64,000 nucleotides of DNA from QHXQ01 sp045807745 (GTDB lineage Bacteria; Acidobacteriota; Blastocatellia; Pyrinomonadales; Pyrinomonadaceae), in assembly GCA_045807745.1 (NCBI GenBank), contig JBJMGT010000012.1, positions 124,001 through 188,000 on the forward strand. The letters run 5' to 3'. Made by a program: the position numbers and the translations under genes. This document shows positions 34,440-43,932 of the stretch, piece after piece. Every line of letters starts with the position of its first letter. Within the stretch, counting starts at the first letter, position 1. Under the pieces are notes generated by a model. The model was not told where the DNA came from. It made no database searches and saw nothing but the letters and a program-made list of their open reading frames with translations.

Positions 34440-36260
34440 TTGCAACTCTCCGCCGCCGCCAAGCAAACTGCGCTCTTTGCCGCGCTCGCCGCCGTCGTGG
34501 CCGCGGCCATTTTCTTGACCGTGCGCGCGCCCGCGGCCCATGTGCAACGCGCGCCCGCGGGCTTCGTCACAGCGCACGGCACGCGCTTCATCGCCGACGG
34601 ACGTGCGTTTCGCTTCGTCGGCGCGAACGTCGCCGTGATGTACAAAGACGAAGATCGCGCGGCCATGCCAGAGACCATGAGGCAAGCGGCGCGCGCCGGG
34701 ATCAAGGTCGTGCGCGTGTGGGCTTCGGGCGAGGGCACGGAAGAGACGGGCGTGCTTGCGGTCGGCGGCGACCGCGCAGACTGGCCGCGCCGCCATCCGT
34801 TTCGCCGCGCGCCCGACGATTGGAACGAGGAAGCGTTCGTCCATCTCGATCACATATTGGCCGAGGCGCAGCAACAAGGCTTGCGCGTGCAGTTGTGTCT
34901 CGTCAACTGGTGGCGCGACACGGGCGGCGTGACGCAGTACCTGCGCTGGGCCGGCATCGACGACGCGGCCGACATAAACTATAAGTTTGGCGTCAACCCA
35001 GAGCGCGCGATGCTCTTCTACACGAACGAGGAGACGCGCCGGCTTTATCGTGAGCACGTCGCGCGCATCGTGTTGCGGCGCAACACTGTGACCGGCGTGC
35101 TCTATAAAGATGACCCGACGATCTTCGGCTATGAGTTGATGAACGAGGCGCAAGCCGCGACGGGGCGCGAAGCGGAGCGGCGCGCGTGGGTGGCGGAGAT
35201 GAGCGCCTACATCAAGTCTCTCGATCCGTTTCATCTGATCACGCCGGGCATCTGGGGCTATCGCAGTGCCTACGAGCGGCGCGCGTGGCTCGCCGTCCAC
35301 AGTCTGCCCACCATCGACTACTGCGACGCGCACAACTATCCGCGCGACGATCTCGATAGCTACGTCGATTCGCCCAAAGCCCTCGGCGAGTTCATCGACA
35401 ACCGCGCGGCCGCCGCCTTCTCGATCAACAAGCCGCTCGTCTTCGGCGAGTTTGGCATGCACACTGAAGGCTACAGAGAGGTAACGCAGGCCGAGTGGTT
35501 CCGCATCTACTTCGAGAGCACGCTCAATGCCGGCATTGGCGGCGCAATGTTCTGGATACTTACGCCCGACCCGCAACGCGGCTATGGCGTCTCTTACAAC
35601 ACGCCGCGCGACGAACCTGTGCTGACCGAGCTAATCCGTGCCGCCGCGCTGTTTAATGCACAGTCAGACGCCGCGCCGCCGCGCCCGCTGCTCGCCGCCG
35701 GTCAGCATCTTATCCCGCGCCAGTTCGCCTTCACGCGCACGGCGAACGATGCGTCGGCGCGGCCGCGCGTGGGAGTGATCCCGAATAACGTGTTGCTCTA
35801 TCGATTCGCGCCGGAGCAGGCGACGCGCGGACGTTTCGAGAAGATGGATGGCGGCGCAGGTTATGTGTGGGGCGCAGGCGTCGGCTTCTTCGAGTACGTC
35901 ATCCCGGCGCGCGCAGACCGCCGCCGAGTCAGCGAGATCGTCGTCCGCGCACACCTGCAACCCGTGCCGCCGCACGACGCTTTGGGGCGCGCCGACTCGA
36001 CGCGCGTCACCCTCTTCATCAACGACACAGACTGCGGCCCGCAACTCGCCGCGATGGAGCACGAGCCGCACGCCGAAATACAGGAGTGGCACGTTAAGAA
36101 CCTCATGCCCCGCTATCACGCATGGCGCGGCCACGCGCTCACCATCCGCTTCGCCGTCGAGCTAAACGCGGATCGACCTTTCGGCATCAACATCTCAAAC
36201 TTTCCAGAATGGTTTCACGCAGGCGAGACGAAGCCGGTTGAAGTTGAAGTGAGGAGATAA
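34440..36260 (+). CDS. GH5-like glycoside hydrolase, membrane-anchored or secreted
   Basis: A retaining glycosidase of the (beta/alpha)8 type, most like GH5 mannanase/cellulase-related enzymes. Residues 1-30 form a signal anchor (LFAALAAVVAAAIFLTVRAP). The acid/base Glu is about residue 236 in YELMNEAQ, and the nucleophile Glu about 337 in LVFGEFGMHT. VRVWASGEGTEETG and QLCLVNWWRDTGG are typical of the beta-strand ends. The last 200 residues form a beta-rich ancillary domain. No ATG fits: the frame's earlier part overlaps the preceding gene in another frame, so a TTG at 34440, 16 nt after that gene, is the best start. Substrate unknown. Confidence 0.8.
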   Translation: MQLSAAAKQTALFAALAAVVAAAIFLTVRAPAAHVQRAPAGFVTAHGTRFIADGRAFRFVGANVAVMYKDEDRAAMPETMRQAARAGIKVVRVWASGEGTEETGVLAVGGDRADWPRRHPFRRAPDDWNEEAFVHLDHILAEAQQQGLRVQLCLVNWWRDTGGVTQYLRWAGIDDAADINYKFGVNPERAMLFYTNEETRRLYREHVARIVLRRNTVTGVLYKDDPTIFGYELMNEAQAATGREAERRAWVAEMSAYIKSLDPFHLITPGIWGYRSAYERRAWLAVHSLPTIDYCDAHNYPRDDLDSYVDSPKALGEFIDNRAAAAFSINKPLVFGEFGMHTEGYREVTQAEWFRIYFESTLNAGIGGAMFWILTPDPQRGYGVSYNTPRDEPVLTELIRAAALFNAQSDAAPPRPLLAAGQHLIPRQFAFTRTANDASARPRVGVIPNNVLLYRFAPEQATRGRFEKMDGGAGYVWGAGVGFFEYVIPARADRRRVSEIVVRAHLQPVPPHDALGRADSTRVTLFINDTDCGPQLAAMEHEPHAEIQEWHVKNLMPRYHAWRGHALTIRFAVELNADRPFGINISNFPEWFHAGETKPVEVEVRR

Positions 36261-36335
36261 CAACGATGAACGGCTTTACATGATAATTGAGAGTTGCGGA
36301 GTCAATTATTGTGCAGTTTATCTTATTGCTTGAAA

Positions 36336-36608
36336 TTACTTAGGCCACAACGACAGTAAGATATAAGTGAGGAGCGAAAGGATAAGTATATCCATGAGTG
36401 CTACCGCTATCGTAAACACGAAAGGGATGCGCCGTTCTGGCCCGTAAAATTTGTATAGCGGATACCAAAGTATCCCCCACATCACAAAACCCATATCACC
36501 TACCCTACCTAGAGAACTTCGGCCGAGCCAGAGGGACAAAACCATAAGGATGGCTGTGAGCATAAAGCCGATAGCGATAGATAGCAGAAGCTGAACCATT
36601 ACTATCAA
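36336..36608 (-). CDS. Small membrane protein, AT-rich
   Basis: 90 residues with two long N-terminal helices (LLLSIAIGFMLTAILMVLSL, then VMWGILWYPLYKFYG) and a third near the C-terminus. No family is recognised. Base composition is lower in GC than in neighbouring genes. It lies alone between the glycosidase (convergent) and hemB. Confidence 0.55.
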   Translation of the reverse strand: MIVMVQLLLSIAIGFMLTAILMVLSLWLGRSSLGRVGDMGFVMWGILWYPLYKFYGPERRIPFVFTIAVALMDILILSLLTYILLSLWPK

Positions 36609-36644
36609 GTCAAGAGTTCAAGCTCATCTGTGGGCTTTCCGCCT

Positions 36645-37619
36645 TTATCCTTTCAATAATCTTGCGGCCTCGCGCGCGTAGTAGGTGAGGATGATGTCTG
36701 CGCCGGCGCGGCGGATGCAGGTCAGGGTTTCCATCATGACGCGCTGCTCGTCGATCCAGCCTTTGGCGGCGGCCGCTTTGATCATCGCGTACTCGCCGGA
36801 AACGTGATAAGCGCCGAGCGGGAGATCGAAGCGTTCGCGCACCGCGCGCAGGATGTCCAAGTAACAGGTCGCGGGTTTGACCATGAGCATGTCCGCGCCT
36901 TCGGCGTAGTCGAGTTCGGCTTCGCGCAGCGCCTCGCGTGCGTTGGCGGCGTCCATTTGATATGCGCGGCGGTCACCGAACGCGGGCGCGCTGTCGGCCG
37001 CCTCGCGAAACGGGCCGTAGAAGCCGGACGCGTACTTCACCGCATACGACAGCACCGCGACCTGTTCCAGTCTCGCTTCGTCCAGCCCCGCGCGAATCGC
37101 GCCGACCTGTCCGTCCATCATCGCCGACGGTGCGACGATGTCCGCGCCCGCTTCCGCTTGACTGACGGCCGTGCGCGCTAACAACTCAAGCGACTCGTCG
37201 TTCAACACCTCGCCCTCGCGCACCACGCCGCAATGACCGTGCGACGTGTACTCGCACAGACACGTGTCGGCGATGACGATCATCTCAGGCACGGCCTTGC
37301 GCACGGCGCGGATGGCCTGCTGCACGATGCCGTCGCGCGCGTAAGCGCCGGTGGCCGTCTCGTCCTTCGCCGCCGGCAGGCCAAATAGGATGACTGCCGG
37401 CACACCCAGATCAAACGCCTCAGATGCGTCGCGCGCGATCTCGTCGACCGACAGGTTGTGCACGCCCGGCATCGACGGCACTTCACGGCGCACGCCTGTG
37501 CCCGGACAGGCAAACAGCGGCAACACCAGATCATCGCGCGTCAAACGCGCCTCGCGCACCAACGCACGCATACGCTCGCGCCGGCGCAAACGGCGGGGGC
37601 GGTGAACCAGTTCAGTCAT
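36645..37619 (-). CDS. hemB: Delta-aminolevulinic acid dehydratase (porphobilinogen synthase)
   Basis: Condenses two 5-aminolevulinate molecules to porphobilinogen in haem synthesis. The zinc-binding cluster DTCLCEYTSHGHCG (three Cys) marks a Zn-dependent enzyme. The two active-site lysines are in SYAVKYASGFYGPFR and MLMVKPATCYLD. RRLRRRERMRALVREARLTR at the N-terminus is typical. The ATG at 37619 is preferred over an in-frame GTG three codons earlier. No other hem genes are near. A terminator for the upstream operon precedes it. Confidence 0.96.
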   Translation of the reverse strand: MTELVHRPRRLRRRERMRALVREARLTRDDLVLPLFACPGTGVRREVPSMPGVHNLSVDEIARDASEAFDLGVPAVILFGLPAAKDETATGAYARDGIVQQAIRAVRKAVPEMIVIADTCLCEYTSHGHCGVVREGEVLNDESLELLARTAVSQAEAGADIVAPSAMMDGQVGAIRAGLDEARLEQVAVLSYAVKYASGFYGPFREAADSAPAFGDRRAYQMDAANAREALREAELDYAEGADMLMVKPATCYLDILRAVRERFDLPLGAYHVSGEYAMIKAAAAKGWIDEQRVMMETLTCIRRAGADIILTYYAREAARLLKG

Positions 37620-37635
37620 CAATCGCACCTACGCA

Positions 37636-37671
37636 AAAAAATAAGGGCCGCCGGGCATAATACGCGGCCCT
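37636..37671 (-). terminator. Rho-independent terminator of the acidic-leader operon
   Basis: An 8-bp stem (AGGGCCGC / GCGGCCCT, 37644-37651 and 37664-37671) with a 12-nt loop. On the minus strand it is followed by TATTTTTTTG. It lies 37 nt after the last gene of the operon (stop at 37709) and ahead of hemB. Confidence 0.85.
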
Positions 37672-37708
37672 CATTCATTCACGCAAATTACCTGCTTCGG
37701 GCGCGGCG

Positions 37709-38713
37709 TCAGCGCCGGACGCACACGCGGTTATACTGCACTCGATCAATGATGGGGCCGGTCACGCGGGCCGCGCGACACCAGGCGACGATCTGGTTGA
37801 TCACGTCGCACGTAATACGCACGCCGCAATTGAGCACGTTATAGAGTGGGTTGCCCGGCTGGATGCCCGTGACGGGCGCGCCCGTGTGTCGGCATTGGCC
37901 GCTCGGGTGGTTCGCGCACCGGTGTGGCCCGCCCGTGTGCACACCGAGCAGAATGCGTGTGTCTTCCGGTTCACTGCCCAGCAGCCAGACGGGGCTGCCA
38001 CTGTGACCCGGACAGGTGTCTATCCGATAGAAGAGATTGGTCGGCGTGACATTCGTGAGTTGGATGCGGTCGGAGTGGCCCCACATCGTGCCCAGTGGCT
38101 TATCACACGGATAGCCGGCGAGGGTCAGGAGCGTCGCCGTGTTCACGTTCCCGCGCGCTTGCAGCATCATGAAGGGGGTGCGACCGCCAGCGCGGCGGGG
38201 CAAACTGAAGGGGCGGGGCAGGATGATGATGCCGTAATCGAGAAAATCGTGAGTTCTGAAGTGCGTCGAGGTGGCGATCTGCGAACCCGGTGTGGCAGCC
38301 CTGCGATGTCGTGGATTGGCCGCCGAAAAGTCCGCGCCGGGCGTCACGCGTATGCGCGCAAACCGCGGCCCGCGAATGGCAGTGGGGCTGAGGGCGCACG
38401 GCCGGTTGATGGCCGCTATATTCATTAAGTTGTGCCGAGCCGTGAGCACTACCTGCGGCGCGATCAGGGTGCCCGTCCCGCGCCCGATCACGGAGCCGGC
38501 AGTGTTTAAAACTTCGAGCAGGCAGATGGTGTTCGTCGGATACAGCAAGGATGAAGGCCGGCGCGCCTGCGCTTTAAAATGAAAGCGGTCATCCTTACCA
38601 AAAAAATGCTCCGCGCCCTCATATTCCATCTCCATCGCGCCTGCGCCATGCGCAAAGTGCGCCAACTCGTATTCGAGTTCATTGGCCGCTTGTTCAGCTT
38701 CGTACCACATCAT
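37709..38713 (-). CDS. V8-like (S1B) serine protease with acidic leader
   Basis: A trypsin-fold protease of 334 residues. The catalytic triad is His94 (LTARHNL), Asp159 (FLDYGIIIL) and Ser238 (CPGHSGSPVW). The segment LLGVHTGG corresponds to GIHWGG of staphylococcal V8 protease, where the His helps bind a P1 Glu, so Glu preference is plausible. There is no signal peptide; instead residues 1-50 are Glu/Tyr-rich and carry YEGAEHFFGK (31-40), a motif shared with two other proteins of this operon. Six or more Cys suggest disulfides and an extracytoplasmic site. AAAGGAGAGAG precedes the ATG. It is the last gene of the operon, before a terminator. Confidence 0.85.
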   Translation of the reverse strand: MMWYEAEQAANELEYELAHFAHGAGAMEMEYEGAEHFFGKDDRFHFKAQARRPSSLLYPTNTICLLEVLNTAGSVIGRGTGTLIAPQVVLTARHNLMNIAAINRPCALSPTAIRGPRFARIRVTPGADFSAANPRHRRAATPGSQIATSTHFRTHDFLDYGIIILPRPFSLPRRAGGRTPFMMLQARGNVNTATLLTLAGYPCDKPLGTMWGHSDRIQLTNVTPTNLFYRIDTCPGHSGSPVWLLGSEPEDTRILLGVHTGGPHRCANHPSGQCRHTGAPVTGIQPGNPLYNVLNCGVRITCDVINQIVAWCRAARVTGPIIDRVQYNRVCVRR

Positions 38714-38832
38714 GCTCTCTCCTTTTCATCTCTAGCCAACGATGACATCGCGCCGCCGGCCAAGCGGCCGCGCCGCGCATCAGTTTTCACTCCCGCCAAC
38801 ACGCGCGCGGGCCGGATAGCTACAGCCGCCGC

Positions 38833-39957
38833 CTATGCGCTGATCTTTTTGCCGTTGCCGCTTACGGCGGCGCGACGATTCCACGGCACGACGCGACCGG
38901 CGGCGGGCGGGCGCTCGGCCACACCGATGGCCTGCGCGCTCGTCAGCCACTCTTCGGCCGACTCGGCGACATCGGCCAAGAGCGCCTCGAACGTGCCGCG
39001 CGCTGTTTGTTGAATGTGCGGCTGCGCCAGCCAACGGATGATGTCTCGGCCCGCGATGGCCATGCGCTGGCGCGGCGAGGTGGATAGGTCTTCGTTGAAG
39101 TAGCGCGTCAACACTTCTTCGATCACGTCCCAAGCGGTCTCCGCGCCGAATAGGCGGCGCACGTCTTCCGCGTTCAGAATGCGGAACGCCTCGTCGAGCA
39201 GTTGCATGACCTCGACCCGCAGCACGTTGAGATGACCGTAGGAGGTGAATTTCAGATTGTTGCGCAGGTCGAGACCGGAGCGACGCACGGTCGAGATCGA
39301 GCCGAAGCTCGGATCGAAGGCGCGCTCGCGGATCACGTCCGAGATGCGCTTGTCGCGCCAGTAGCTCGTCACCTCGTTGATGAAGAGCGTGAACAGCGGG
39401 TGGAACTCTTTGTTGGGGCGCGCGCCGGGCGGCGCGGGCGCGGCGCAGTAGCCGAAGGCGCGACAGTATGCGCCGAGCCGGTCGCGCTTCGTGAAGCGCA
39501 AGACCTGCCGGCGGTCGAACTGGTAGAGCGCGTATGCGCCCGCGCCCGAAGAGAGCCGCACCGCGCCCGCCTCGAACAGCTCCTTCAGTTTTTGCACCAC
39601 GCGGAAGATGCCGATCTTCTCGTGCTGGTAGATGTAGTAGAGATCGGCCATCGCGACGATGCGCTCCGACGTGACGGTCTCGTCGTAGGGGCGCACGCCC
39701 GCCGGGATGCGGGCGCTGCCGAACTCGGTGGCGGCGTCCGGCCCGATGCCGATCAACTCGGCCAAGCCATGATCGCGCGGCTGCGGCTCCTGGGCCGCGC
39801 CTGCTAACGCCGCCGCGAGCATGTCGTCGATCTGCTTGTTGAGCACGTCCGCGTAGCGCGGGTTATCGCTCAAGCGCGTGCCCAACTGATCCGCCGCCGT
39901 CTGGCGCAACCCCTCGATGCGGTCGAGCAAGTCCTGATAGTATTTCTCGGTTGGCAT
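38833..39957 (-). CDS. Unrecognised protein of the acidic-leader operon
   Basis: 374 residues with no recognised family. It looks helical and cytoplasmic, with no signal peptide or membrane helix. Notable segments are ADLYYIYQHEKIGIFRVVQK near residue 105, LFEAGAVRLSSGAGAYALY, and a C-terminal helical part (RYFNEDLSTSPRQRMAIAGR). GGAGG lies 7 nt upstream of the ATG. It is sixth in the operon, between the IPT/TIG protein (80 nt) and the protease (119 nt). Confidence 0.75.
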   Translation of the reverse strand: MPTEKYYQDLLDRIEGLRQTAADQLGTRLSDNPRYADVLNKQIDDMLAAALAGAAQEPQPRDHGLAELIGIGPDAATEFGSARIPAGVRPYDETVTSERIVAMADLYYIYQHEKIGIFRVVQKLKELFEAGAVRLSSGAGAYALYQFDRRQVLRFTKRDRLGAYCRAFGYCAAPAPPGARPNKEFHPLFTLFINEVTSYWRDKRISDVIRERAFDPSFGSISTVRRSGLDLRNNLKFTSYGHLNVLRVEVMQLLDEAFRILNAEDVRRLFGAETAWDVIEEVLTRYFNEDLSTSPRQRMAIAGRDIIRWLAQPHIQQTARGTFEALLADVAESAEEWLTSAQAIGVAERPPAAGRVVPWNRRAAVSGNGKKISA

Positions 39958-40037
39958 TGATGCGCCTCCTCACTGACTGTTCATTCGTCACAGACTTAAC
40001 AGCAGCCCCGTCTTTGTCCGCGCCCGCGCGGTCGGCT

Positions 40038-41876
40038 TCACGGCTTGCCTGATTGGCTGGAGATGGTGAATGGCCGCCAGATGCCGCTCGCGCCATCCGG
40101 GTTTGTTACTCGCACCACCCACTCTCCGGCGGACGCCTTGCTCAAATCAAACAGCGCCGCGAATACGTTCGGTGTGACCTTCCTACTCTCCGGCAAAATC
40201 TTGCCGGGAATTATTGTCTTGCCATCCGCCGATTCGAGCGTCACCGTCGCTTGGACGGTGAAGTTTTCGCCGATGATGACCACCGGCACAGCGCCCAATT
40301 TCTCTAATGCAAAGGACGGCCCGACTGAGATCACATTCGGCGCTCCAGCCTCGGCAATCGCAAATAGCCCGCGCCCCTTGCTAGTGCGCCCGTCCGGGTT
40401 GGTCACGACCACGTCCCACTGCCCGGCCAGCGCGTCGGGCGGGATGTCGAAGACGGCATCCAGTTGTGTCTCGCTGACGCGGGTCACGGACTTGCTGGCA
40501 ATCGGCTGCGGGGGCTGCCCGAGTGCTTTGCTCAACTCGGCGGATGGCGCGAGCTTGACCGTAGCGCCGGATTGGAACTCAGCGCCGTCAATCGTCACCG
40601 ACACATTAGCCGCGCCCTGCCGTGCGGTGTTCGGAACTACAGTGTTGACGGTCGGCGCGGGCGTGCGCTGAATCTGCCCGGCCAACTGCGCGGTCGTCTG
40701 CAACTGCGTGATCAGTTCAGACCAAGCCCGCTGCACGCGCCGGCTGCGAAACGCCAGGGGGAGTTTGTTCTGCTTGCCCCTGACCGCTTCCTCGGCCAGC
40801 CGCGCCAACTGTTTGACTATCGGCGCGAAGGCGAAGATGACGCCGTCTTTGCCGCCGCTCTGGATGAGTTCAAGCCCCTTGCGCGAGGCGACTTCGTCAA
40901 CCCAAGTAAGCAGCTCGGCCACCGTCATGGGCGGGTGCGTGTTGAGCCGCAGCGTCTCCTGCTCGCGCGCGCCGATCAGGACGGATTCCAGCGCCATCTT
41001 GACCTCACCTACCGACTCGGCGACGCAACCGAGCGCGCGTGCGATGAGTACCAGTTGCGTGCCGAAGAACACGTCGTCCCCTTGGCGGTCGAAGAAGGTG
41101 CGCTGCCCGTGCCAACTCAGCAACAGCGTGTCCACGTAGTTGACGATGATGAAGAAGTTCGTCAGTCGCACCTCCTCGTCAATCGTGTTGACGCTCCGGC
41201 CCGTGAGACCGTAGAGATCGCGCAGGCGGCCCAGTTGTCCCCCGACCTGCTCCGGATCGCTCAGCGTGTAGTCCTGTCGGGCGGGGTCGTATTCGAGCAG
41301 CAGCTTGAGGAGCAGATCGATGCGTTGCGGTGGCGGCCCGCCTTCCGCGCCGAGCAGGTTCACAAGCTCGACCAGTTCTTCGCGGATGAGCGCACTGATG
41401 GCCGCTGTGTCCTGCGCGTCGGCGTTGTCGTCGAGCGGTTGCAAGCCGTCGAGCAGCGGCAGGACTTGATCGAGGATGGCCTTGGCGCGCGTGTAGATGC
41501 TGGCCTGCGCGCCGGTGATCGCGCCCACGCCGGCCTCTATGGTCTGGACGGTGTAGCTGCGCGGCGTCCACTTCGGCGTGAAGTGGCCCGCCTCGTCCTT
41601 GACCAGCGGGAAGGCTTGCGTCAGCGCGGTCACAAAGCCCTTCGGATCGGCCGGGTTGAAGCGCCAACCCAAGACTTCGCCGAGCGCAAAGCGCAGCGGG
41701 TCGCCTTGCCCCGATGTGACGGTAGCCGTCGCAGTCGCGGGTGCGTAGTTGGGCACGTCAATCGAATCGACCCAGAGGGGAAACGGGCTATCGCCGATGC
41801 CCTCGGTCAAGCGCGTGACTTCGCCACGGAGTTTGTCTAACTCTGCCCTCAGTTTGTCCACTTCTGGATCTGCCAT
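40038..41876 (-). CDS. Large protein with C-terminal IPT/TIG domains
   Basis: 612 residues from ATG 41876, which has GGAAGGAG 8 nt upstream. Residues 1-30 are a short coiled coil (VDKLRAELDKLRGEVTRL). Residues about 30-380 are helical and unassigned. Two IPT/TIG immunoglobulin-like domains follow: one starting TVNTVVPNTARQGAANVSVT with GAEFQSGATV, another at NVISVGPSFALEKLGAVPVV with GENFTVQATV; each ends in VVVTNPDG or VVRVTNPDG. Such domains usually mediate binding at surfaces. There is no signal peptide, so it would need a non-Sec route or act in the cytoplasm, perhaps as a structural component. Confidence 0.8.
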   Translation of the reverse strand: MADPEVDKLRAELDKLRGEVTRLTEGIGDSPFPLWVDSIDVPNYAPATATATVTSGQGDPLRFALGEVLGWRFNPADPKGFVTALTQAFPLVKDEAGHFTPKWTPRSYTVQTIEAGVGAITGAQASIYTRAKAILDQVLPLLDGLQPLDDNADAQDTAAISALIREELVELVNLLGAEGGPPPQRIDLLLKLLLEYDPARQDYTLSDPEQVGGQLGRLRDLYGLTGRSVNTIDEEVRLTNFFIIVNYVDTLLLSWHGQRTFFDRQGDDVFFGTQLVLIARALGCVAESVGEVKMALESVLIGAREQETLRLNTHPPMTVAELLTWVDEVASRKGLELIQSGGKDGVIFAFAPIVKQLARLAEEAVRGKQNKLPLAFRSRRVQRAWSELITQLQTTAQLAGQIQRTPAPTVNTVVPNTARQGAANVSVTIDGAEFQSGATVKLAPSAELSKALGQPPQPIASKSVTRVSETQLDAVFDIPPDALAGQWDVVVTNPDGRTSKGRGLFAIAEAGAPNVISVGPSFALEKLGAVPVVIIGENFTVQATVTLESADGKTIIPGKILPESRKVTPNVFAALFDLSKASAGEWVVRVTNPDGASGIWRPFTISSQSGKP

Positions 41877-41981
41877 TTCTCGTCTCCTTCCTAACCCGCG
41901 GCCAACGTCCGCCGCGACTGTTGCGGCCCGCCCCGCGCGCCGCGTGATGATCACTCGTCGGTGGCTCGCATCATGTGCGAT

Positions 41982-42539
41982 TCAGGTCACGCCCGCGCGG
42001 AGCAACTCACCACCGTCGCGCAGCTCTACCTGTTGCCCGATATTTGTGTTTTGGACTGAGACCGAGGCCGCACCGACGCGAGCGGCGAGTTCCCGCCAAC
42101 AGGTGAAGAGCGTCTGCCCGCAATCATACATCCGCTGCTGACAACGCGCGAGCATTTCCGTCATCGCCCCAACCCACGCGCGCCACTTGCCGCCCGGCTC
42201 TGCGCCCAAACTCATCAACTCGTGCATCGGCTCGTAAGCGGTGAAATCAGCGGCGACCTTGTCCGCGACGCGATTGAACCATTCATGACATGTCGTCAAT
42301 TCGTGCCGTGCGCGATGTAAATCGGGCGTACCGGCGACCGCCGCATGCGCGTGCTCGGCCGCTGCGCGCGCTTCCGCCAGCCAGCCCAGCATGGCCATCA
42401 CGGCGTCGCTGCGCAGATCGAAGAGCACGATGTCTTCCTGCGGGTGATCATCCATGATCGTGTTGTGCAACTCCTGCAACTCCTTGTCGAGCTGTTCGAG
42501 CTGCGCGCCAAGCTGTTGGAATGTGTCCTCCAACCCCAT
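41982..42539 (-). CDS. Coiled-coil/helical operon protein
   Basis: 185 residues, predicted all-helical. The N-terminus LEDTFQQLGAQLEQLDKELQ is a heptad coiled coil, followed by helices with an Ala-rich AEARAAAEHAHAAVAG segment. No family is recognised. GGAGG lies 11 nt before the ATG, and only 6 nt separate it from the stop of the metallopeptidase gene, so the two are very likely translated together. Confidence 0.75.
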   Translation of the reverse strand: MGLEDTFQQLGAQLEQLDKELQELHNTIMDDHPQEDIVLFDLRSDAVMAMLGWLAEARAAAEHAHAAVAGTPDLHRARHELTTCHEWFNRVADKVAADFTAYEPMHELMSLGAEPGGKWRAWVGAMTEMLARCQQRMYDCGQTLFTCWRELAARVGAASVSVQNTNIGQQVELRDGGELLRAGVT

Positions 42540-42545
42540 CGTGCT

Positions 42546-43904
42546 CTACCTCCTCGACAACTCCGCGTAGAAATTGTTCATGATGATTTCGGGGCGCGCC
42601 AGCCGGTTGTCGAACGCGAACCGCGCCGCGCCGATCAGGAAACGTTCGGGTACGATGCCGGGGTCTGTGCCCGCCGCAAGTCGCCGCGCCGCTTCCTCGA
42701 TCATCTCCTGCTCCTTGCGCTCGAAGCGCAACACCTGCGCCAAGGTCTTGTTGCCCAGTTCGCGATACGGTTGATAACAGACTGCATCGACGACCGCGCG
42801 ATTTGCGGCCTCGAACGTGTCGAGCATCGGGCGCGGGAGCGTGCCCCGCCGTGCGTTCGGATACATCACCAGCCACATGCGCCGGTAGCGCGCCGCTTCG
42901 TCCGTGAAGCCCATGCGCCGCAGCAACTCGATGCTGATGAAGGCGCGTAAGAATGGCGTCGGGTGCGGCCCGCGCGGGTCGAACGCGACGACCGTATCCG
43001 CCCCGCGCCCGATCACATCCATAAGCGACGGGATGACGCCGGGGCCGCCGTACAACAACCCGCACACGTCCGCGAACAACTCGCGATTCCAACGCGCCCA
43101 CGTCGTCGCGACGAAGCGTCCATGCCCGGCGCGCAACAACGTCTCGGCGATCCGGCGCGGCACGACCTGAGCGAGGTCTAGATCGTTCTGCACGTTGTGA
43201 CTGACTTCGTGCAGGATCGCGCCGAGCGTCCAGGGGTTGACCAGCCGGTGATACGGCAACTGGATCAGCGGGAACGGATTGAGCCGCAGACCGAGCGCGC
43301 GCAGAGGGATGCGCCGCCGAAAGGTTGCGGGCGAGAAACCCGTCCGCATGTAACAGAACGGCGGCGGCTGCGGCACGGACTTGGCGATGCCGACGTTCAA
43401 ATAAGCATATTGATAACAATCGAGCGCGATGCGATCACAACTCAAGAGCCAATCGGCAAAGCGCGACTGCCGTTGGCCGAACAACTCGAAATAGAAGTCC
43501 CAGATTTTCTCTATCGCGCGCACCGAGTTGTGCGCGCGTTCTTTGTAGCCGAGCATCGTGTGCAGGCGCGCAGTCGTCGGCTCGCTCGTGGCGGCGCGCG
43601 CGGCCGTCGTCACGTGCTTCGACAGCTTCAACATCTCGCAGCGCAGCGACTCGATCAATTGATTGACGGCGTCGAGGTGACCGGCCGTCGGCGAGGCCGC
43701 GGCCGTGCCGAACTCGCCGCGCTGAAAAGTGCGCAAGGCAGCCGCGTGGCGCGTGACGTTGATAGCCTGCGCGCGCACCCAGGGGCGCAAGACCGGGCGC
43801 GGTCCGCGTCGCCGGGGCGGCGCAGCTTCAGCCGCGCGCTGTATGCAGGCATCTTGTGCCGGCGTGTCGCCGTTCGGCCCGATGTTGATCGTCGTGGCGC
43901 TCAT
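42546..43904 (-). CDS. Zincin metallopeptidase of the acidic-leader operon
   Basis: A 452-residue putative zinc protease. The HExxH site is in GAILHEVSHNVQND (two His ligands and catalytic Glu). A likely third ligand is the Glu or Asp of NRELFADVCGLLYGG, about 50 residues downstream, as in gluzincin-like enzymes. The N-terminal 200 residues are helical and unassigned; the C-terminal part includes LAQVLRFERKEQEMIEEAAR. No signal peptide or membrane helix. It lies third in the operon, 28 nt after the second acidic protein. It may process the acidic proteins. Confidence 0.8.
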   Translation of the reverse strand: MSATTINIGPNGDTPAQDACIQRAAEAAPPRRRGPRPVLRPWVRAQAINVTRHAAALRTFQRGEFGTAAASPTAGHLDAVNQLIESLRCEMLKLSKHVTTAARAATSEPTTARLHTMLGYKERAHNSVRAIEKIWDFYFELFGQRQSRFADWLLSCDRIALDCYQYAYLNVGIAKSVPQPPPFCYMRTGFSPATFRRRIPLRALGLRLNPFPLIQLPYHRLVNPWTLGAILHEVSHNVQNDLDLAQVVPRRIAETLLRAGHGRFVATTWARWNRELFADVCGLLYGGPGVIPSLMDVIGRGADTVVAFDPRGPHPTPFLRAFISIELLRRMGFTDEAARYRRMWLVMYPNARRGTLPRPMLDTFEAANRAVVDAVCYQPYRELGNKTLAQVLRFERKEQEMIEEAARRLAAGTDPGIVPERFLIGAARFAFDNRLARPEIIMNNFYAELSRR

Positions 43905-43932
43905 CGCTCGATGACCTTTTTGTCTACTTCGC

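Noticed and set aside
36336..36608. AT-rich small membrane gene as a second integron cassette
   Set aside because: No GTTRRRY/RYYYAAC pair flanks it.
40464..41840. A 458-codon plus-strand frame inside the IPT/TIG gene
   Set aside because: Antisense shadow; the minus-strand gene has a Shine-Dalgarno, a coiled coil and IPT domains.
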